A stretch of 50,208 nucleotides of DNA from Gammaproteobacteria bacterium. Lineage in GTDB: Bacteria > Pseudomonadota > Gammaproteobacteria > Steroidobacterales > Woeseiaceae. The notes below the pieces were generated by a model. That model was not told the origin of the DNA. It made no database searches and saw only the letters and a list, made by a program, of their open reading frames with translations. The stretch spans positions 1 to 50,208 of the forward strand of contig QOPG01000001.1 in assembly GCA_003331585.1 (NCBI GenBank). The letters run 5' to 3'. Every line of letters begins with the position of its first letter. Position 1 is the stretch's first letter. This document shows positions 18,436 to 28,290 of this stretch, piece after piece. Made by a program: the position numbers and the translations under genes.

Positions 18436-19047
18436 ATGACACAGAATCTTCATATAGCACTTTCAGGGGGTATTGCTTCTGGCAAAACTTATGTAAGCGA
18501 TAAGTTTAGCTCATTAGGGGCAGATATTATTGATACAGATATCATCGCTCATGAAATAGTCTTACCTGGGAGATCGGCTTTAGAAGAAATCACTGATAAT
18601 TTTGGAAAATCTGTTCTTCAAAAAGATGGTGCTCTGAACAGAAAATTGATGAGAAGCATTGTTTTCGAAGACAGTAAAAAAAGACTTATACTAGAATCAA
18701 TACTTCATCCAAAAATTCAAAATGAAGTAAAAAATAAGATAACATCCTTAAATGGACCATATCAAATTATTGTGGTGCCTCTTTTAGCTAAATCTCCGAT
18801 TTTGAAACAAGTAAATCGCGTACTCATAATAGATTGCGATGAAAAGAAACAGCTAAAAAGACTAATAAAAAGAGATGAGATTTCAACGAAACTTGCAAGA
18901 CAAATAATATCAAGTCAATCAGATCGCAAGGAAAGATTGTCAATAGCAGATGACATTATCTTAAATGACAATGATTTTGATAGTTTAGACACGCAAATTA
19001 TGAATTTACATAGATACTATCTTGACCTAACAAAAGAAGTTACTTAA
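18436..19047 (+). CDS. coaE: dephospho-CoA kinase
   Basis: Catalyses the last step of coenzyme A synthesis, phosphorylating the 3'-hydroxyl of dephospho-CoA. The 203-residue P-loop kinase has GGIASGKTYVSDKF (Walker A), the LGADIIDTDIIAHE segment with the DTD motif and the LHPKIQNEV region. The C-terminus RKERLSIADDIILND matches the family. It follows pilD after 25 bases and precedes zapD, the standard pilD-coaE-zapD arrangement. The small yacG gene that often follows zapD is absent. Confidence 0.94.
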   Translation: MTQNLHIALSGGIASGKTYVSDKFSSLGADIIDTDIIAHEIVLPGRSALEEITDNFGKSVLQKDGALNRKLMRSIVFEDSKKRLILESILHPKIQNEVKNKITSLNGPYQIIVVPLLAKSPILKQVNRVLIIDCDEKKQLKRLIKRDEISTKLARQIISSQSDRKERLSIADDIILNDNDFDSLDTQIMNLHRYYLDLTKEVT

Positions 19048-19103
19048 GCCATTAAATAGAAACTCATTTGAAGTTCAAATAATCTCAGTGCAGAATAGAG
19101 ACG

Positions 19104-19901
19104 ATGAAATACAAGATAGAGCAATTTGATCCAACAACAAGAAGATCACCTGAGTATGAATTACCTCTCAGCGAGAGAATGAGAACTTTCCTTAGAATCG
19201 AATTTCTATATCAGCAATACAATTATTTTATAAACCTTGATACAGATTGGTCATCGAGGTCAGGTGTCTCAAGTTTGCTTGAAATGATGTCAATACTCTC
19301 AAGAGGAGATATCAGAAGTGATGTTCATAAAGAATTAGATAGGCATATAGGAATCTTAACCAGCTATCACAGTCAACCAGCTGTTGATGCCAATATACTT
19401 GAAAAAATGGTAGAAAATTTAACGCATCGAAGAAATGCTCTTCGATCAGCTGGAACTAATTTCATACAACCACTAAGAGATAATGAGTTCTTAAGTGCAA
19501 TAAGGCATAGGAGCACAATTCCAGGAGGTACATGTGAATTTGATTTACCGGAATTTGGTCATTGGTTGAGACAACCGCTTGAGAGAAGGAGTCAAGATTT
19601 TCAGAAATGGTTATCGATGATTGAACCGGTCTGCAATGCTGTTATTGAGTTACTTTGGTTAATTCGTGAAAGTACTGAACCTTCAGAAAAATCAGCAATT
19701 AATGGCATGTATCAACATAAAATGCCACCCTATTCTCATGATCAACTTGTCCGGGTAACATTGTCTGAGGGAAGCCATCTTTTCCCTGAAATAAGTGGCA
19801 ATCAACATAGATTTACAGTGAGATTTTTAGAGTGGTGCGATATTAACCAAAGAGCAATTCAAACTCATGATGACGTTCTTTTTAGAATCTCAATCTGTTA
19901 A
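19104..19901 (+). CDS. zapD: cell division protein ZapD
   Basis: ZapD (YacF, DUF1342) binds the C-terminal tail of FtsZ and bundles protofilaments at the Z ring. The 265-residue protein opens with YELPLSERMRTFLRIEFLYQQ, the conserved start of the family, and is mainly alpha-helical; the C-terminal part holds the beta-rich VRVTLSEGSHLFPEISGNQHRFTVRF region. Its presence fits with the intact FtsZ tail encoded at 39363. It is the last gene of the plus-strand run and ends 10 bases from the end of convergent mutT. Confidence 0.9.
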   Translation: MKYKIEQFDPTTRRSPEYELPLSERMRTFLRIEFLYQQYNYFINLDTDWSSRSGVSSLLEMMSILSRGDIRSDVHKELDRHIGILTSYHSQPAVDANILEKMVENLTHRRNALRSAGTNFIQPLRDNEFLSAIRHRSTIPGGTCEFDLPEFGHWLRQPLERRSQDFQKWLSMIEPVCNAVIELLWLIRESTEPSEKSAINGMYQHKMPPYSHDQLVRVTLSEGSHLFPEISGNQHRFTVRFLEWCDINQRAIQTHDDVLFRISIC

Positions 19902-19911
19902 TAAATATTTT

Positions 19912-20307
19912 TTAACGCAATAATTCCTGAAGTTCCTCAATTACAGGATTGTCTGCAGCCAAGATGGGAAGATCTCTTAAATCTCGGACAGAAAACCATC
20001 TTACTAATTGTCCTTCTTCTCCTGATAACTCTCCAGACCATGAATCCACTAAGAAAAATTCTATATTGGCTGTAAAGGAATCATAATAATGCTCTATTCT
20101 TTTAAATAAATATGAGTTGTCTATATCAATACCAAGCTCTTCCTTTAATTCCCTTATAAGAGCCTCATGAGCCGTCTCTGATGATTCGATTTTACCACCA
20201 GGAAACTCCCATTGACCTGGAAAACTTTTATCTGCAGTTCTTTGTGATAGCAAAATTTGATTATCATTGTTGATTAGGATCCCTGCAGAGACAGATATTT
20301 GTTTCAA
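19912..20307 (-). CDS. mutT: 8-oxo-dGTP diphosphatase MutT
   Basis: Nudix hydrolase that removes oxidised dGTP from the nucleotide pool and so prevents A:T to C:G changes. The 131-residue protein has an intact Nudix box: G-KIESS-E-TAHEALI-REL-K-EE-L-GI. The N-terminal VSAGILINNDNQILLSQR and SFPGQWEFPGGK are classic MutT. It starts 11 bases after the secA stop, matching the secA-mutT pairing in E. coli and relatives. Another Nudix specificity is possible, but position and sequence both favour MutT. Confidence 0.92.
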   Translation of the reverse strand: MKQISVSAGILINNDNQILLSQRTADKSFPGQWEFPGGKIESSETAHEALIRELKEELGIDIDNSYLFKRIEHYYDSFTANIEFFLVDSWSGELSGEEGQLVRWFSVRDLRDLPILAADNPVIEELQELLR

Positions 20308-20318
20308 GTCAAATAATC

Positions 20319-23009
20319 CTAATTAATCTTTCCACAACATTGTTTGTATTTTTTTCCTGAGCCACATGGGCAAGGATCATTTCTACCTATTTTTTTGTCC
20401 TTTCTGACAAACGTAGAAGCAGACATCTTACTTTCATTATCTTCTTTTTCATCGTTAAATGAATTGATTTTGCTCAATTGATTTATATCTTTAGATTGTT
20501 CAGAACGTCTTTGTTCTTCCATTCTCGCGATATCTTGCTCACTTTGAATTCTTATTCTGGCAAGGGTACTGATTGTGTCATGCTTGACTTGATCTAGCAT
20601 CTCACTGAACATTAAAAATGCTTCTTGCTTATATTCTTGTTTTGGGTTTTTTTGAGCATATCCTCTCAAACCAATACCTTGACGCAAGTAATCCATTGCT
20701 GCTAAGTGCTCTTTCCAATGAAGATCCAGTTGTTTTAACATAATTTCTTTTTCAACCATTCGCATTAGATCTGCCCCAACCGCCTCTTCTTTTTCTTGAC
20801 TTGCTAATTCTATTTTCTCGATGCATCTATCTCTTATCATTTCAGTATTTAACTGGGAATCTTGTTTAATCCATTGAGGTATTTTCAATGGGAGTAAAAA
20901 ATCCTTCTCTAACGCATTCATTAGTCCTTCCGGATCCCAATCTTCTTCATGACTTTCAGCTGGAATGAATTGATCAACTGTCATTTCTACAACTTCTTCT
21001 CTGATACTTTTGATTGAATCTCTGACATCATCTGCACTCATAAGTTCATTTCTTTGGTGATATACAACTTTTCGTTGATCATTAGAAACATCATCGTATT
21101 CAAGTAGATTTTTTCTTATATCAAAATTGTGTGACTCTACCTTACGTTGCGCTTTTTCAATTTGTCTGCTTAATAATTTACTTTCAATGGCCTCACCCTC
21201 TTGCATTCCAGCGCGAGATAATAATGATTTTGTTCTATCTGGATCACCAAATATACGCATTAAATTATCTTCCATTGATAAATAGAAGCGACTTGAGCCA
21301 GCATCTCCTTGTCTCCCAGATCTTCCTCTCAACTGGTTGTCTATTCTCCTGGACTCATGACGCTCTGTTCCGATAATGTGCAATCCACCAGCTTCAATAA
21401 CTTCTTTTTGTCTTTGCTTCCAGTTTTCTGTAATGTCATCAGGAGATTGATTGCTACTTTCCAATTCTGCTTCCAGATTTCCGCCTAAAACTATATCAGT
21501 TCCTCGGCCAGCCATATTTGTTGCGATAGTAATAGCACCTGGTTTACCAGCTTGCTGTACAATGACTGCTTCCCTCTCATGCTGTTTTGCATTCAAAACC
21601 TCATGCTTAATATTCATCTTTTTTAATTTATTGGACAGTAATTCAGATGTTTCTATTGATGTGGTTCCGACTAATGTTGGTTGACCTTTCTCTCTACAAT
21701 CAATTATGTCTTTAATAATTGCATTGAATTTACCCTCTTCATTCAAATAGACTAAATCTGAAAAGTCATTACGAATCATTGGTTTATGAGTAGGAATAAC
21801 AATTACCTCCAAACCGTAAATTGATTGAAATTCATATGCTTCAGTATCTGCAGTTCCAGTCATACCGGATAGATTCTCATAGAGCCTAAAATAATTTTGA
21901 AATGTTATTGATGCTACGGTTTGATTTTCTTGTTTTACTGAAACATTCTCTTTCGCTTCAACAGCTTGATGCAATCCATCTGACCATCTTCTTCCAGGCA
22001 TCGTTCTCCCAGTAAACTCATCGACTATGACTACTTCACCTTCTTTAACAATATAATCAACATCTTTATTAAACATTGCATGCGCCCTTAGAGCAGCATT
22101 TAGATGATGTAACAATCTAATGTTACCTGCATCATAAAGACTCTCATTTTCTTGAATTAATCCTGCATTTATCATTAATTCTTCTATATGTTGATGACCA
22201 GATTCAGTGATAAAAATTTGTTTTGATTTTTCATCTTTCGTGTAATCTCCCTCATCTTCTTCAGTCTCAGATTTTAACTTCGGTATTAACTTGTTAATTT
22301 TTTGGTATAAATCAATATTTTCGTCGACTGGCCCAGAAATAATTAATGGAGTCCTCGCCTCATCAATTAATATCGAGTCAACCTCATCCACAATAGCAAA
22401 ATTTAATTCTCTTTGAACTTTATCCTTCGAGGAGAAAGCTAAATTATCTCTAAGATAGTCAAAACCCAATTCATTATTTGTTGTGTATGTTATGTCTGCT
22501 TCATACGCTAATTTTTTTTCTTCATGAGACTGATTGCTTGAGGTAACACCTACAGTAAGTTCTAGGAACTCATAAATTGGAGACATCCATTCAGAATCCC
22601 TTTTGGCTAGATATTCATTGACCGTGACTACATGCACACCCTTGTCACTTAGTGCGTTTAGATAGGCAGGTAACGTAGCCACTAACGTTTTACCTTCCCC
22701 TGTTCTCATTTCAGCAATATCGCCCTGGTGGAGCACCATACCTCCAATTAATTGGACATCGAACGGCCTCATACCAAGAGTTCTAACAGAAGTTTCTCTG
22801 ACTACAGCAAATGCTTCAACTAAAAGATCGTCAAGTGTCTCGCCAGTTTTCAGTCTCTCACGAAACTCATTAGTTTTGGAACGAAGTGCTTCATCAGACA
22901 GTGTCTTAATATCAGATTCAAAATTATTTATTTCAGATACTTTTTTTGAAAGCTTTTTCAGAATTCTCTGATTTCGACTACCAAATATACTTGTAAGAAA
23001 ATTTGCCAT
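20319..23009 (-). CDS. secA: preprotein translocase ATPase SecA
   Basis: Motor of the Sec pathway that drives unfolded proteins through SecYEG. The protein has about 896 residues from the ATG at 23007-23009 ([16 protein letters not shown]); the longer frame would need a TTG. Visible motifs are Walker A ([20 protein letters not shown]), the DEAD-type [31 protein letters not shown] and [15 protein letters not shown]. The C-terminal zinc motif [13 protein letters not shown] for SecB and membrane contact is intact. It is divergent from dciA across a 90-base spacer that should hold both promoters. No secM is present, as in most non-enteric relatives. Confidence 0.98.
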   Translation of the reverse strand: MANFLTSIFGSRNQRILKKLSKKVSEINNFESDIKTLSDEALRSKTNEFRERLKTGETLDDLLVEAFAVVRETSVRTLGMRPFDVQLIGGMVLHQGDIAEMRTGEGKTLVATLPAYLNALSDKGVHVVTVNEYLAKRDSEWMSPIYEFLELTVGVTSSNQSHEEKKLAYEADITYTTNNELGFDYLRDNLAFSSKDKVQRELNFAIVDEVDSILIDEARTPLIISGPVDENIDLYQKINKLIPKLKSETEEDEGDYTKDEKSKQIFITESGHQHIEELMINAGLIQENESLYDAGNIRLLHHLNAALRAHAMFNKDVDYIVKEGEVVIVDEFTGRTMPGRRWSDGLHQAVEAKENVSVKQENQTVASITFQNYFRLYENLSGMTGTADTEAYEFQSIYGLEVIVIPTHKPMIRNDFSDLVYLNEEGKFNAIIKDIIDCREKGQPTLVGTTSIETSELLSNKLKKMNIKHEVLNAKQHEREAVIVQQAGKPGAITIATNMAGRGTDIVLGGNLEAELESSNQSPDDITENWKQRQKEVIEAGGLHIIGTERHESRRIDNQLRGRSGRQGDAGSSRFYLSMEDNLMRIFGDPDRTKSLLSRAGMQEGEAIESKLLSRQIEKAQRKVESHNFDIRKNLLEYDDVSNDQRKVVYHQRNELMSADDVRDSIKSIREEVVEMTVDQFIPAESHEEDWDPEGLMNALEKDFLLPLKIPQWIKQDSQLNTEMIRDRCIEKIELASQEKEEAVGADLMRMVEKEIMLKQLDLHWKEHLAAMDYLRQGIGLRGYAQKNPKQEYKQEAFLMFSEMLDQVKHDTISTLARIRIQSEQDIARMEEQRRSEQSKDINQLSKINSFNDEKEDNESKMSASTFVRKDKKIGRNDPCPCGSGKKYKQCCGKIN

Positions 23010-23099
23010 GTTCAATTTCCATAATTTCTGATTATTTAGCTAAACCAATTTCAGGTTCTATTATAGAATGTATTCACATTCTCCAAACTAACAAAACAT

Positions 23100-23411
23100 A
23101 TGTCATTCAATAAATTAAAAAACATTCTCAATTCTAAAGGACATGATAACCTAGAAAATCTTTTGCAACGAGCGAAAGATATTGAGATTTTAAATAAATT
23201 TCTTATCAAAAATCTTGATGATGACATGTCATCCCATATTGTTAGTTGCAGCCTAAATAAAAATGGCAATCTCACAGTTTTTTGTGATTCAAGTGCATGG
23301 CTAGCTAAATTGAGATATCAAAAGAATTCAATACTAGAAATTGTGAGAAAAAAATATCCTCATGCAGCAAGTTGTGAGATCAAAATTACAGGTAATACAG
23401 CTAAGAAATGA
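23100..23411 (+). CDS. dciA: DciA-like DUF721 protein (replicative helicase loader)
   Basis: DUF721/DciA proteins load or activate the DnaB helicase in bacteria lacking DnaC. The 103-residue protein has the fold expected: a helical N-terminus, the SHIVSCSLNKNGNLTVFCDS strand region and the SAWLAKLRYQKNSILEIVRK helix, the most conserved part of the family. The position, divergent from secA and facing lpxC, is where the gene sits in many gammaproteobacteria. It is short and its sequence is weakly conserved, so the call rests on the SxWLxxLR-like motif together with its location. Confidence 0.82.
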   Translation: MSFNKLKNILNSKGHDNLENLLQRAKDIEILNKFLIKNLDDDMSSHIVSCSLNKNGNLTVFCDSSAWLAKLRYQKNSILEIVRKKYPHAASCEIKITGNTAKK

Positions 23412-23416
23412 ATAAT

Positions 23417-24325
23417 TTACCCATACGCCTCAGTTACGAAGGATATTGGCGCTTTCTTCTCGTTTTCAAAAGAAACTTCTTCCCAAGCAGTTTCATCCTC
23501 AAGAAGGGCTCTCATTAATTTATTGTTTAATCCATGACCTGATTTTTTTGCAGAGTATTTGCCAATCAAGCTATGTCCCAAGAGATAAGAATCGCCGATA
23601 GCATCTAATATCTTATGAATTACAAATTCATTAGAATATCTTAAACCATCAACATTCATTATCCTAAAATCGTCAAGAACAATGGCATTATCCATGCTTC
23701 CACCTAATGTTAAATTATTCTCTCTTAGTTTTTCAATATCTCTAAGAAACCCAAAAGTTCTTGCTCGACTGATTTCTTTTAAAAACGATGTTGATGAAAA
23801 ATCAATTGATGCTTTTTGATCTTGCTTATTGAAAACTGGATGATTAAATCCAATTTCAAAATCAACTTTGAATCCTTTGAATGGAGATAATTCTGCCCAT
23901 TTATCATCTTCCTCTACTCTGACTGTTTTATTTATTTTGATAAATTTTTTGGGAGCATTTTGCTCTTCTATTCCTGCTGATTGAATCAAGAAGACAAAAG
24001 GTCCTGCGCTTCCATCCATAATTGGAACTTCAGCAGCTGATAATTCTACTATTATATTATCGATTCCCAAGCCCGCTAATGCAGACATTAAGTGCTCGAT
24101 AGTTGCAACCTTGGTATTATTCTTGATTAAGGTTGTGCCTAGATTTGTTTCGCCAACTGATTTGGCATCTGCAGGTATATCTACAAAAGGATCGATATCG
24201 ACTCTTCTGAAAATGATTCCCATGTTGATACCCGCCGGCCTCAGAGTCATTAAGACTTTCTTTCCAGTATGCAAACCAACACCGGTTGCTTTCATTGTGG
24301 TTTTTATAGTTCTTTGTCTAAACAT
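23417..24325 (-). CDS. lpxC: UDP-3-O-acyl-N-acetylglucosamine deacetylase LpxC
   Basis: Zinc-dependent deacetylase for the committed step of lipid A synthesis, so the cell has lipopolysaccharide. The 302-residue protein opens [24 protein letters not shown]. Zinc ligands are visible in [16 protein letters not shown] (His) and in [17 protein letters not shown] (His and Asp), with the catalytic [19 protein letters not shown] end (the second His as general acid). It follows ftsA across 83 bases; in nearly all relatives ftsZ lies in this spot. It ends 5 bases from the end of convergent dciA. Confidence 0.97.
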   Translation of the reverse strand: MFRQRTIKTTMKATGVGLHTGKKVLMTLRPAGINMGIIFRRVDIDPFVDIPADAKSVGETNLGTTLIKNNTKVATIEHLMSALAGLGIDNIIVELSAAEVPIMDGSAGPFVFLIQSAGIEEQNAPKKFIKINKTVRVEEDDKWAELSPFKGFKVDFEIGFNHPVFNKQDQKASIDFSSTSFLKEISRARTFGFLRDIEKLRENNLTLGGSMDNAIVLDDFRIMNVDGLRYSNEFVIHKILDAIGDSYLLGHSLIGKYSAKKSGHGLNNKLMRALLEDETAWEEVSFENEKKAPISFVTEAYG

Positions 24326-24360
24326 AAGTTATTGTCCAGATATTATTCTATAGAAATCAA

Positions 24361-24385
24361 TAATATAATTATAACAATTATATTA
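24361..24385. repeat. perfect AT-only inverted repeat at the ftsA-lpxC junction
   Basis: TAATATAATT (24361-24370) and AATTATATTA (24376-24385) are exact complements around the 5-base centre ATAAC. There is no clear T tract after it on the minus strand, so a terminator is unlikely; it may be a protein-binding dyad or lie near the lpxC promoter. It sits in the 83-base spacer where ftsZ would be expected. Confidence 0.6.
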
Positions 24386-24408
24386 ATTTATACAAAGATA
24401 TAATACGA

Positions 24409-25647
24409 TCAAAATTGATTCTGTATCCAGCTCTTTACTGATTCCCACTTTTCTTTCACATCATTTTTTATCGATAGGCGATTATAGTTAACTCTATTTT
24501 GGGATTCCCTTCCATAAAGGAGCAGACCAACTCCAGTAGCATGAATTGGGTTTCGAACAACATTCACAAGACCTTCAACATATTGAGGCGCACCAAGACG
24601 AACTGGAACATGAAAAATCTCTTCAGCTAATTCAACAGCTCCTTCCATCTTCGAGCTTCCTCCTGTTATAACAAGCCCTGCAGGTATTGATTCTTCAAAA
24701 CCACTTCTTCTTAGTTCGTTTCTAATTAAGCTAAATAATTCTTCAAATCTGGGCTCGACTATTTCAGCGAGTGTTTGCCTTGCGAGGCGTCTCGGAGGTC
24801 TATCTCCAGTACTTGGAACTTCAATAGTCTCGTCAGGATTAGCCAACTGTGATAAAGCGCATGCATATTTAATTTTAATTTCTTCAGCATACTGAGTAGG
24901 AGTTCTCATTGAAACTGCAATATCATTTGTTACTTGGTCACCTGCAATAGGTATAACAGCAGTGTGCTGAATAGCTCCTCTTTGAAAAACAGCAATATCA
25001 GTTGTTCCGCCTCCAATATCCACTAGACAAGAGCCTAGATCTTTTTCATCTTCTGTTAAAACAGAATAACTAGATGCAAGTTGTTCAAGGACGATATCAT
25101 CTACCTCCAAGTCACAACGCTCTATACACTTGATTATATTCTGAGCCGCACTTTCTGCGCCGGTGACCATGTGAACTTTTGCCTCCATTCTTATACCTGA
25201 CATTCCTGTTGGATCAAGAATCCCTTCCTGACTGTCAATGATAAATTCTTGAGGAAGAATATGTAAAATCTTTTGATCAGCTGGTATTGCAACCGCCCTT
25301 GCTGCATCTATAACCCTCTCCACATCATTAGAGCTGACCTCATTATCTTGGATTGCGACAATTCCATGAGAGTTGAGACTTCTTATATGATTACCGGCTA
25401 TACCTGCATAAACCGAATTAATATCACACCCCGCCATGAGTTCGGCTTCTTCTATAGCTTTTTGGATTGAATGTACAGTAGATTCTATGTTGACAACGAC
25501 ACCTCTGCTCAAGCCTTTAGAAGGATGAGATCCGATACCAATAACTTCTATTTCATTATCCTCATTCACTTCACCGACAATGGCAACAATTTTAGATGTT
25601 CCTATATCGAGTCCTACGATAAAATCTTTTTCACCATTTTTTCTCAC
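24409..25647 (-). CDS. ftsA: cell division protein FtsA
   Basis: Actin-like ATPase that tethers FtsZ to the membrane and recruits later divisome proteins. The 412-residue protein has phosphate 1 (IVGLDIGTSKIVAIVGE), phosphate 2 (CLVDIGGGTTDIAVF) and adenosine (GLVITGGSSKMEG) motifs. The 1C domain lies between, and a C-terminal amphipathic helix (KWESVKSWIQNQF) is the membrane-targeting sequence. The start is GTG at 25647-25645. It lies 31 bases after ftsQ. The next gene is lpxC, not ftsZ, which is unusual. Confidence 0.96.
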   Translation of the reverse strand: MRKNGEKDFIVGLDIGTSKIVAIVGEVNEDNEIEVIGIGSHPSKGLSRGVVVNIESTVHSIQKAIEEAELMAGCDINSVYAGIAGNHIRSLNSHGIVAIQDNEVSSNDVERVIDAARAVAIPADQKILHILPQEFIIDSQEGILDPTGMSGIRMEAKVHMVTGAESAAQNIIKCIERCDLEVDDIVLEQLASSYSVLTEDEKDLGSCLVDIGGGTTDIAVFQRGAIQHTAVIPIAGDQVTNDIAVSMRTPTQYAEEIKIKYACALSQLANPDETIEVPSTGDRPPRRLARQTLAEIVEPRFEELFSLIRNELRRSGFEESIPAGLVITGGSSKMEGAVELAEEIFHVPVRLGAPQYVEGLVNVVRNPIHATGVGLLLYGRESQNRVNYNRLSIKNDVKEKWESVKSWIQNQF

Positions 25648-25678
25648 AGAATAAAATCCTATAATCTATTTATTAAAT

Positions 25679-26428
25679 TCATTTTTTTAATAGTAGCGTA
25701 AAACCATTATCATATCTCATATCAATTGATTCTATTTCATCGGATTCACTAGAAATAATATTTTTCGCAATATCCACAAACAAATCAAATCTTTTTTTCA
25801 CATCTTTTTTCCCAAAATTTACAACTGTTCCATTATATAATTTTATTCTCCATGCACCTCTTTTGTCTAAATCCACGGCTGTAATATTTATTCCATAAGG
25901 AACTAATCTTTCTTTTAATGATAAATAGCGCTGCGCAACCTCATAGGATTTGTCATTAGGTCCATTTAATTGTGAGAGATTTGATGGTATGAGATTTTGG
26001 TTAGTTATTTCTGTAAATAACTCGCCACGATTATTTAATAGTCCATTATCACCCCACCTGGCTACAGGATGATGTTCATATATTTTTAACTCTAATCTAT
26101 CTGGCCATTTCCTTGAAATTGAAACTTTATCTATCCACTCAATATCAAGAATCTTTGAATATAACTTTGAAGTATCAAGATTTAAAATACCATTTTCAAT
26201 TTCAGTAAAAATTGCATCTTTTATCTGATTTTCTTTTACATTTTGAAAGGAACTCTCGATTGAAATGTATTTGATTTTTTGATTAAGTCCACTAAGAATG
26301 AGTGTGTATATTAACCAAAATATCACGGAGAGAAATAAAGCTTTAAACAATCTATTTTTAAAACTTTTGGATAAAATCCATTTGTTACTTTCTCTTTTTT
26401 TCCTATTTTTTGTTCTGGATGTTGACAT
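25679..26428 (-). CDS. ftsQ: cell division protein FtsQ
   Basis: Bitopic inner-membrane divisome protein that links FtsK with the FtsBL complex. The 249-residue protein has a basic cytoplasmic N-terminus (SRTKNRKKRESNKW), one transmembrane helix at about 29-47 (ALFLSVIFWLIYTLILSGL), a POTRA domain (KYISIESSFQNVKENQIKD) and a beta domain with WIDKVSISRKWPDRLELKIYE, the best-conserved part. It is located between ddlB and ftsA in the normal order, 14 bases after ddlB. Confidence 0.92.
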   Translation of the reverse strand: MSTSRTKNRKKRESNKWILSKSFKNRLFKALFLSVIFWLIYTLILSGLNQKIKYISIESSFQNVKENQIKDAIFTEIENGILNLDTSKLYSKILDIEWIDKVSISRKWPDRLELKIYEHHPVARWGDNGLLNNRGELFTEITNQNLIPSNLSQLNGPNDKSYEVAQRYLSLKERLVPYGINITAVDLDKRGAWRIKLYNGTVVNFGKKDVKKRFDLFVDIAKNIISSESDEIESIDMRYDNGFTLLLKK

Positions 26429-26442
26429 TAATCTTCAAAAAT

Positions 26443-27381
26443 TTAGAAACTAGTCTCAAGAATAGTCCAGCATAGCGTTTCAAAATTAATACCTTTACAC
26501 TGAGCAGACATTGGAACGAGACTTTTTTTTGTCATTCCCGGAACTGTATTTATTTCAAGGATTTTAGGGATACTATTTTTTTCGCACATAAAATCAACAC
26601 GCCCCCATCCACGACAATGAAGTGCTTCAAATGCTTCTAATGCAATATCTGCATAAATTTTTTCCTCAGATATATCTGAGGTTCCAGGACAAATATATTC
26701 TGTTTTATTGGATTTGTATTTAGCAAAATAATCATAAAAAGTTCTATTAGTTTTTACCCTTATAGTCGGAAGCGTTTTATTTTTTAAAATAGTTACTGTG
26801 ATTTCTTTTCCCTGAATAAACTCTTCTGCAAGCAATACATCATCAAATTCAGTCGCTGCTTTGTAAGCATCCTCTAACTCATTTAATTTGGATATTTTAC
26901 TCATTCCAAGACTGGAACCCTCTGAATTTGGTTTGAGAACAATAGGAAAACCAAATATATCTGTAGCTTTTTTCAAATCTTTTAATGTTCTTATCACTTT
27001 AAATTTTGGAGTTGGTAAATTATGCTCTAAAAATATTTTTTTACTTAGAACCTTGCTCATGGCAATTGCAGAAGAAAACATTCCACTACCAGTAAAAGGA
27101 ATATTAAGAAAATCCAGTAAACCTTGTATCCTCCCATCCTCTCCATTTGCACCATGAAGTGCAATAAATGCTCTGTCTATATCTTGATTGAGAATATATT
27201 TGATGGATTCTTGATTGGGATCCCATCCAAATGCGTCAATTCCGCTTTTTTTTAGTGAAGAAAGAACAGATTGTCCACTCTCTAGGGAAATTTCACGTTC
27301 ATTTGAATTTCCTCCATAAATAACAACAACCTTTCCAAAGTCTTCAGGATTTCTTATGTGTGAATCACTTTTATATGTCAT
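26443..27381 (-). CDS. ddlB: D-alanine--D-alanine ligase
   Basis: ATP-grasp enzyme joining two D-Ala for the peptidoglycan stem. The 312-residue protein has VVIYGGNSNEREISLESGQ at the N-terminus (with Glu for substrate binding), FIALHGANGEDGRIQGLLD, the grasp loop VLKPNSEGSSLGMSK and the metal-binding C-terminal ILEINTVPGMTKKSLVPMSA. The gene lies between murB and ftsQ with 2 and 14 base gaps, the ddlB position of the cluster. Confidence 0.96.
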   Translation of the reverse strand: MTYKSDSHIRNPEDFGKVVVIYGGNSNEREISLESGQSVLSSLKKSGIDAFGWDPNQESIKYILNQDIDRAFIALHGANGEDGRIQGLLDFLNIPFTGSGMFSSAIAMSKVLSKKIFLEHNLPTPKFKVIRTLKDLKKATDIFGFPIVLKPNSEGSSLGMSKISKLNELEDAYKAATEFDDVLLAEEFIQGKEITVTILKNKTLPTIRVKTNRTFYDYFAKYKSNKTEYICPGTSDISEEKIYADIALEAFEALHCRGWGRVDFMCEKNSIPKILEINTVPGMTKKSLVPMSAQCKGINFETLCWTILETSF

Positions 27382-27383
27382 CT

Positions 27384-28286
27384 TTATAAGTTACCAACAA
27401 TTTTTACTTCACATTCAAGTTGAATATCAAACTTCTCAATAATTTTCTTCTGAATATAATTGATTAATCGCTCAATATCTTCTGCTGAAGCTTTTTGATC
27501 ATTAATAATAAAGTTTGCATGTTTTGTTGATATATGAGCTCCTCCTATTCTAAATCCTTTGAGCCCAGAATCTTGGATGAGTTTTGCAGCAAAATTCCCT
27601 TCAGGATTTCTAAATACTGAACCACAACTTGGTTTTCCTAGTGGTTGAGAATTTTTCCTTTTGCTTAGCATCTCTTTTTGCTTTTCCAAAGAAGACGACT
27701 TATTCGGATCAAAAATCAAATTTGCGCTTATAAACCATTCATCTGGAGGACCTACTACACTCCTATAATTAATCTTATATTCTGATGGTTTTCTAGTATG
27801 ATATCCCCCTAAACGATCAACAATCTTAACTGAATCAACCCTTTCCCATGTTTCATGCCCATATGCACCTGCATTCATAGCTAGTGCACCTCCAATTGAA
27901 CCTGGTATACCTGAAAAAAACTCAGAAGGAGCCATTCCCCATCTTATACATTGCTTTGCAAGCATTGTACAAGGAACATTTGCGCCAACTTTGATTGAGT
28001 TATTATCAATTTTTTCTATTTTTTTTGAGATCAAGGATGATGAAATTACAACTCCTGAAATCCCTCCATCTCTGACAAGAATATTACTTCCTCTTCCTAA
28101 CCAAAATATGGGGATATCATTGTCGATATTTGATAAAAATAAACCTAATTCATCCAAGTCTGATGGTTGAAAATAAATCTCAGCAGGCCCCCCTACCTTG
28201 AGTGAGGTATGCTTTTTCATTGGCTCAAAAAATTTTATTTTACTTTTTAGCGGTTCTAATGAAACAGATAATTTATGTTTTTTCAT
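27384..28286 (-). CDS. murB: UDP-N-acetylenolpyruvoylglucosamine reductase MurB
   Basis: FAD enzyme that reduces UDP-GlcNAc-enolpyruvate to UDP-MurNAc. From the ATG at 28284-28286 the protein has 300 residues and starts 4 bases after the murC stop; a GTG at 28304 would overlap murC. Motifs are TSLKVGGPAEIYFQP, WLGRGSNILVRDGG and FFSGIPGSIGGALAMNAGAYG in the FAD-binding part, with the catalytic serine in PSCGSVFRNPEG. The sequence resembles the shorter type II MurB. In E. coli murB is elsewhere; here it is inside the dcw cluster, as in several other gammaproteobacteria. Confidence 0.94.
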   Translation of the reverse strand: MKKHKLSVSLEPLKSKIKFFEPMKKHTSLKVGGPAEIYFQPSDLDELGLFLSNIDNDIPIFWLGRGSNILVRDGGISGVVISSSLISKKIEKIDNNSIKVGANVPCTMLAKQCIRWGMAPSEFFSGIPGSIGGALAMNAGAYGHETWERVDSVKIVDRLGGYHTRKPSEYKINYRSVVGPPDEWFISANLIFDPNKSSSLEKQKEMLSKRKNSQPLGKPSCGSVFRNPEGNFAAKLIQDSGLKGFRIGGAHISTKHANFIINDQKASAEDIERLINYIQKKIIEKFDIQLECEVKIVGNL

Positions 28287-28290
28287 GGAT

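Noticed and set aside
23051-23275. A 74-codon minus-strand frame opposite dciA
   Set aside because: It overlaps dciA, which has the DUF721 pattern and the expected position, and the frame shows no recognisable features.
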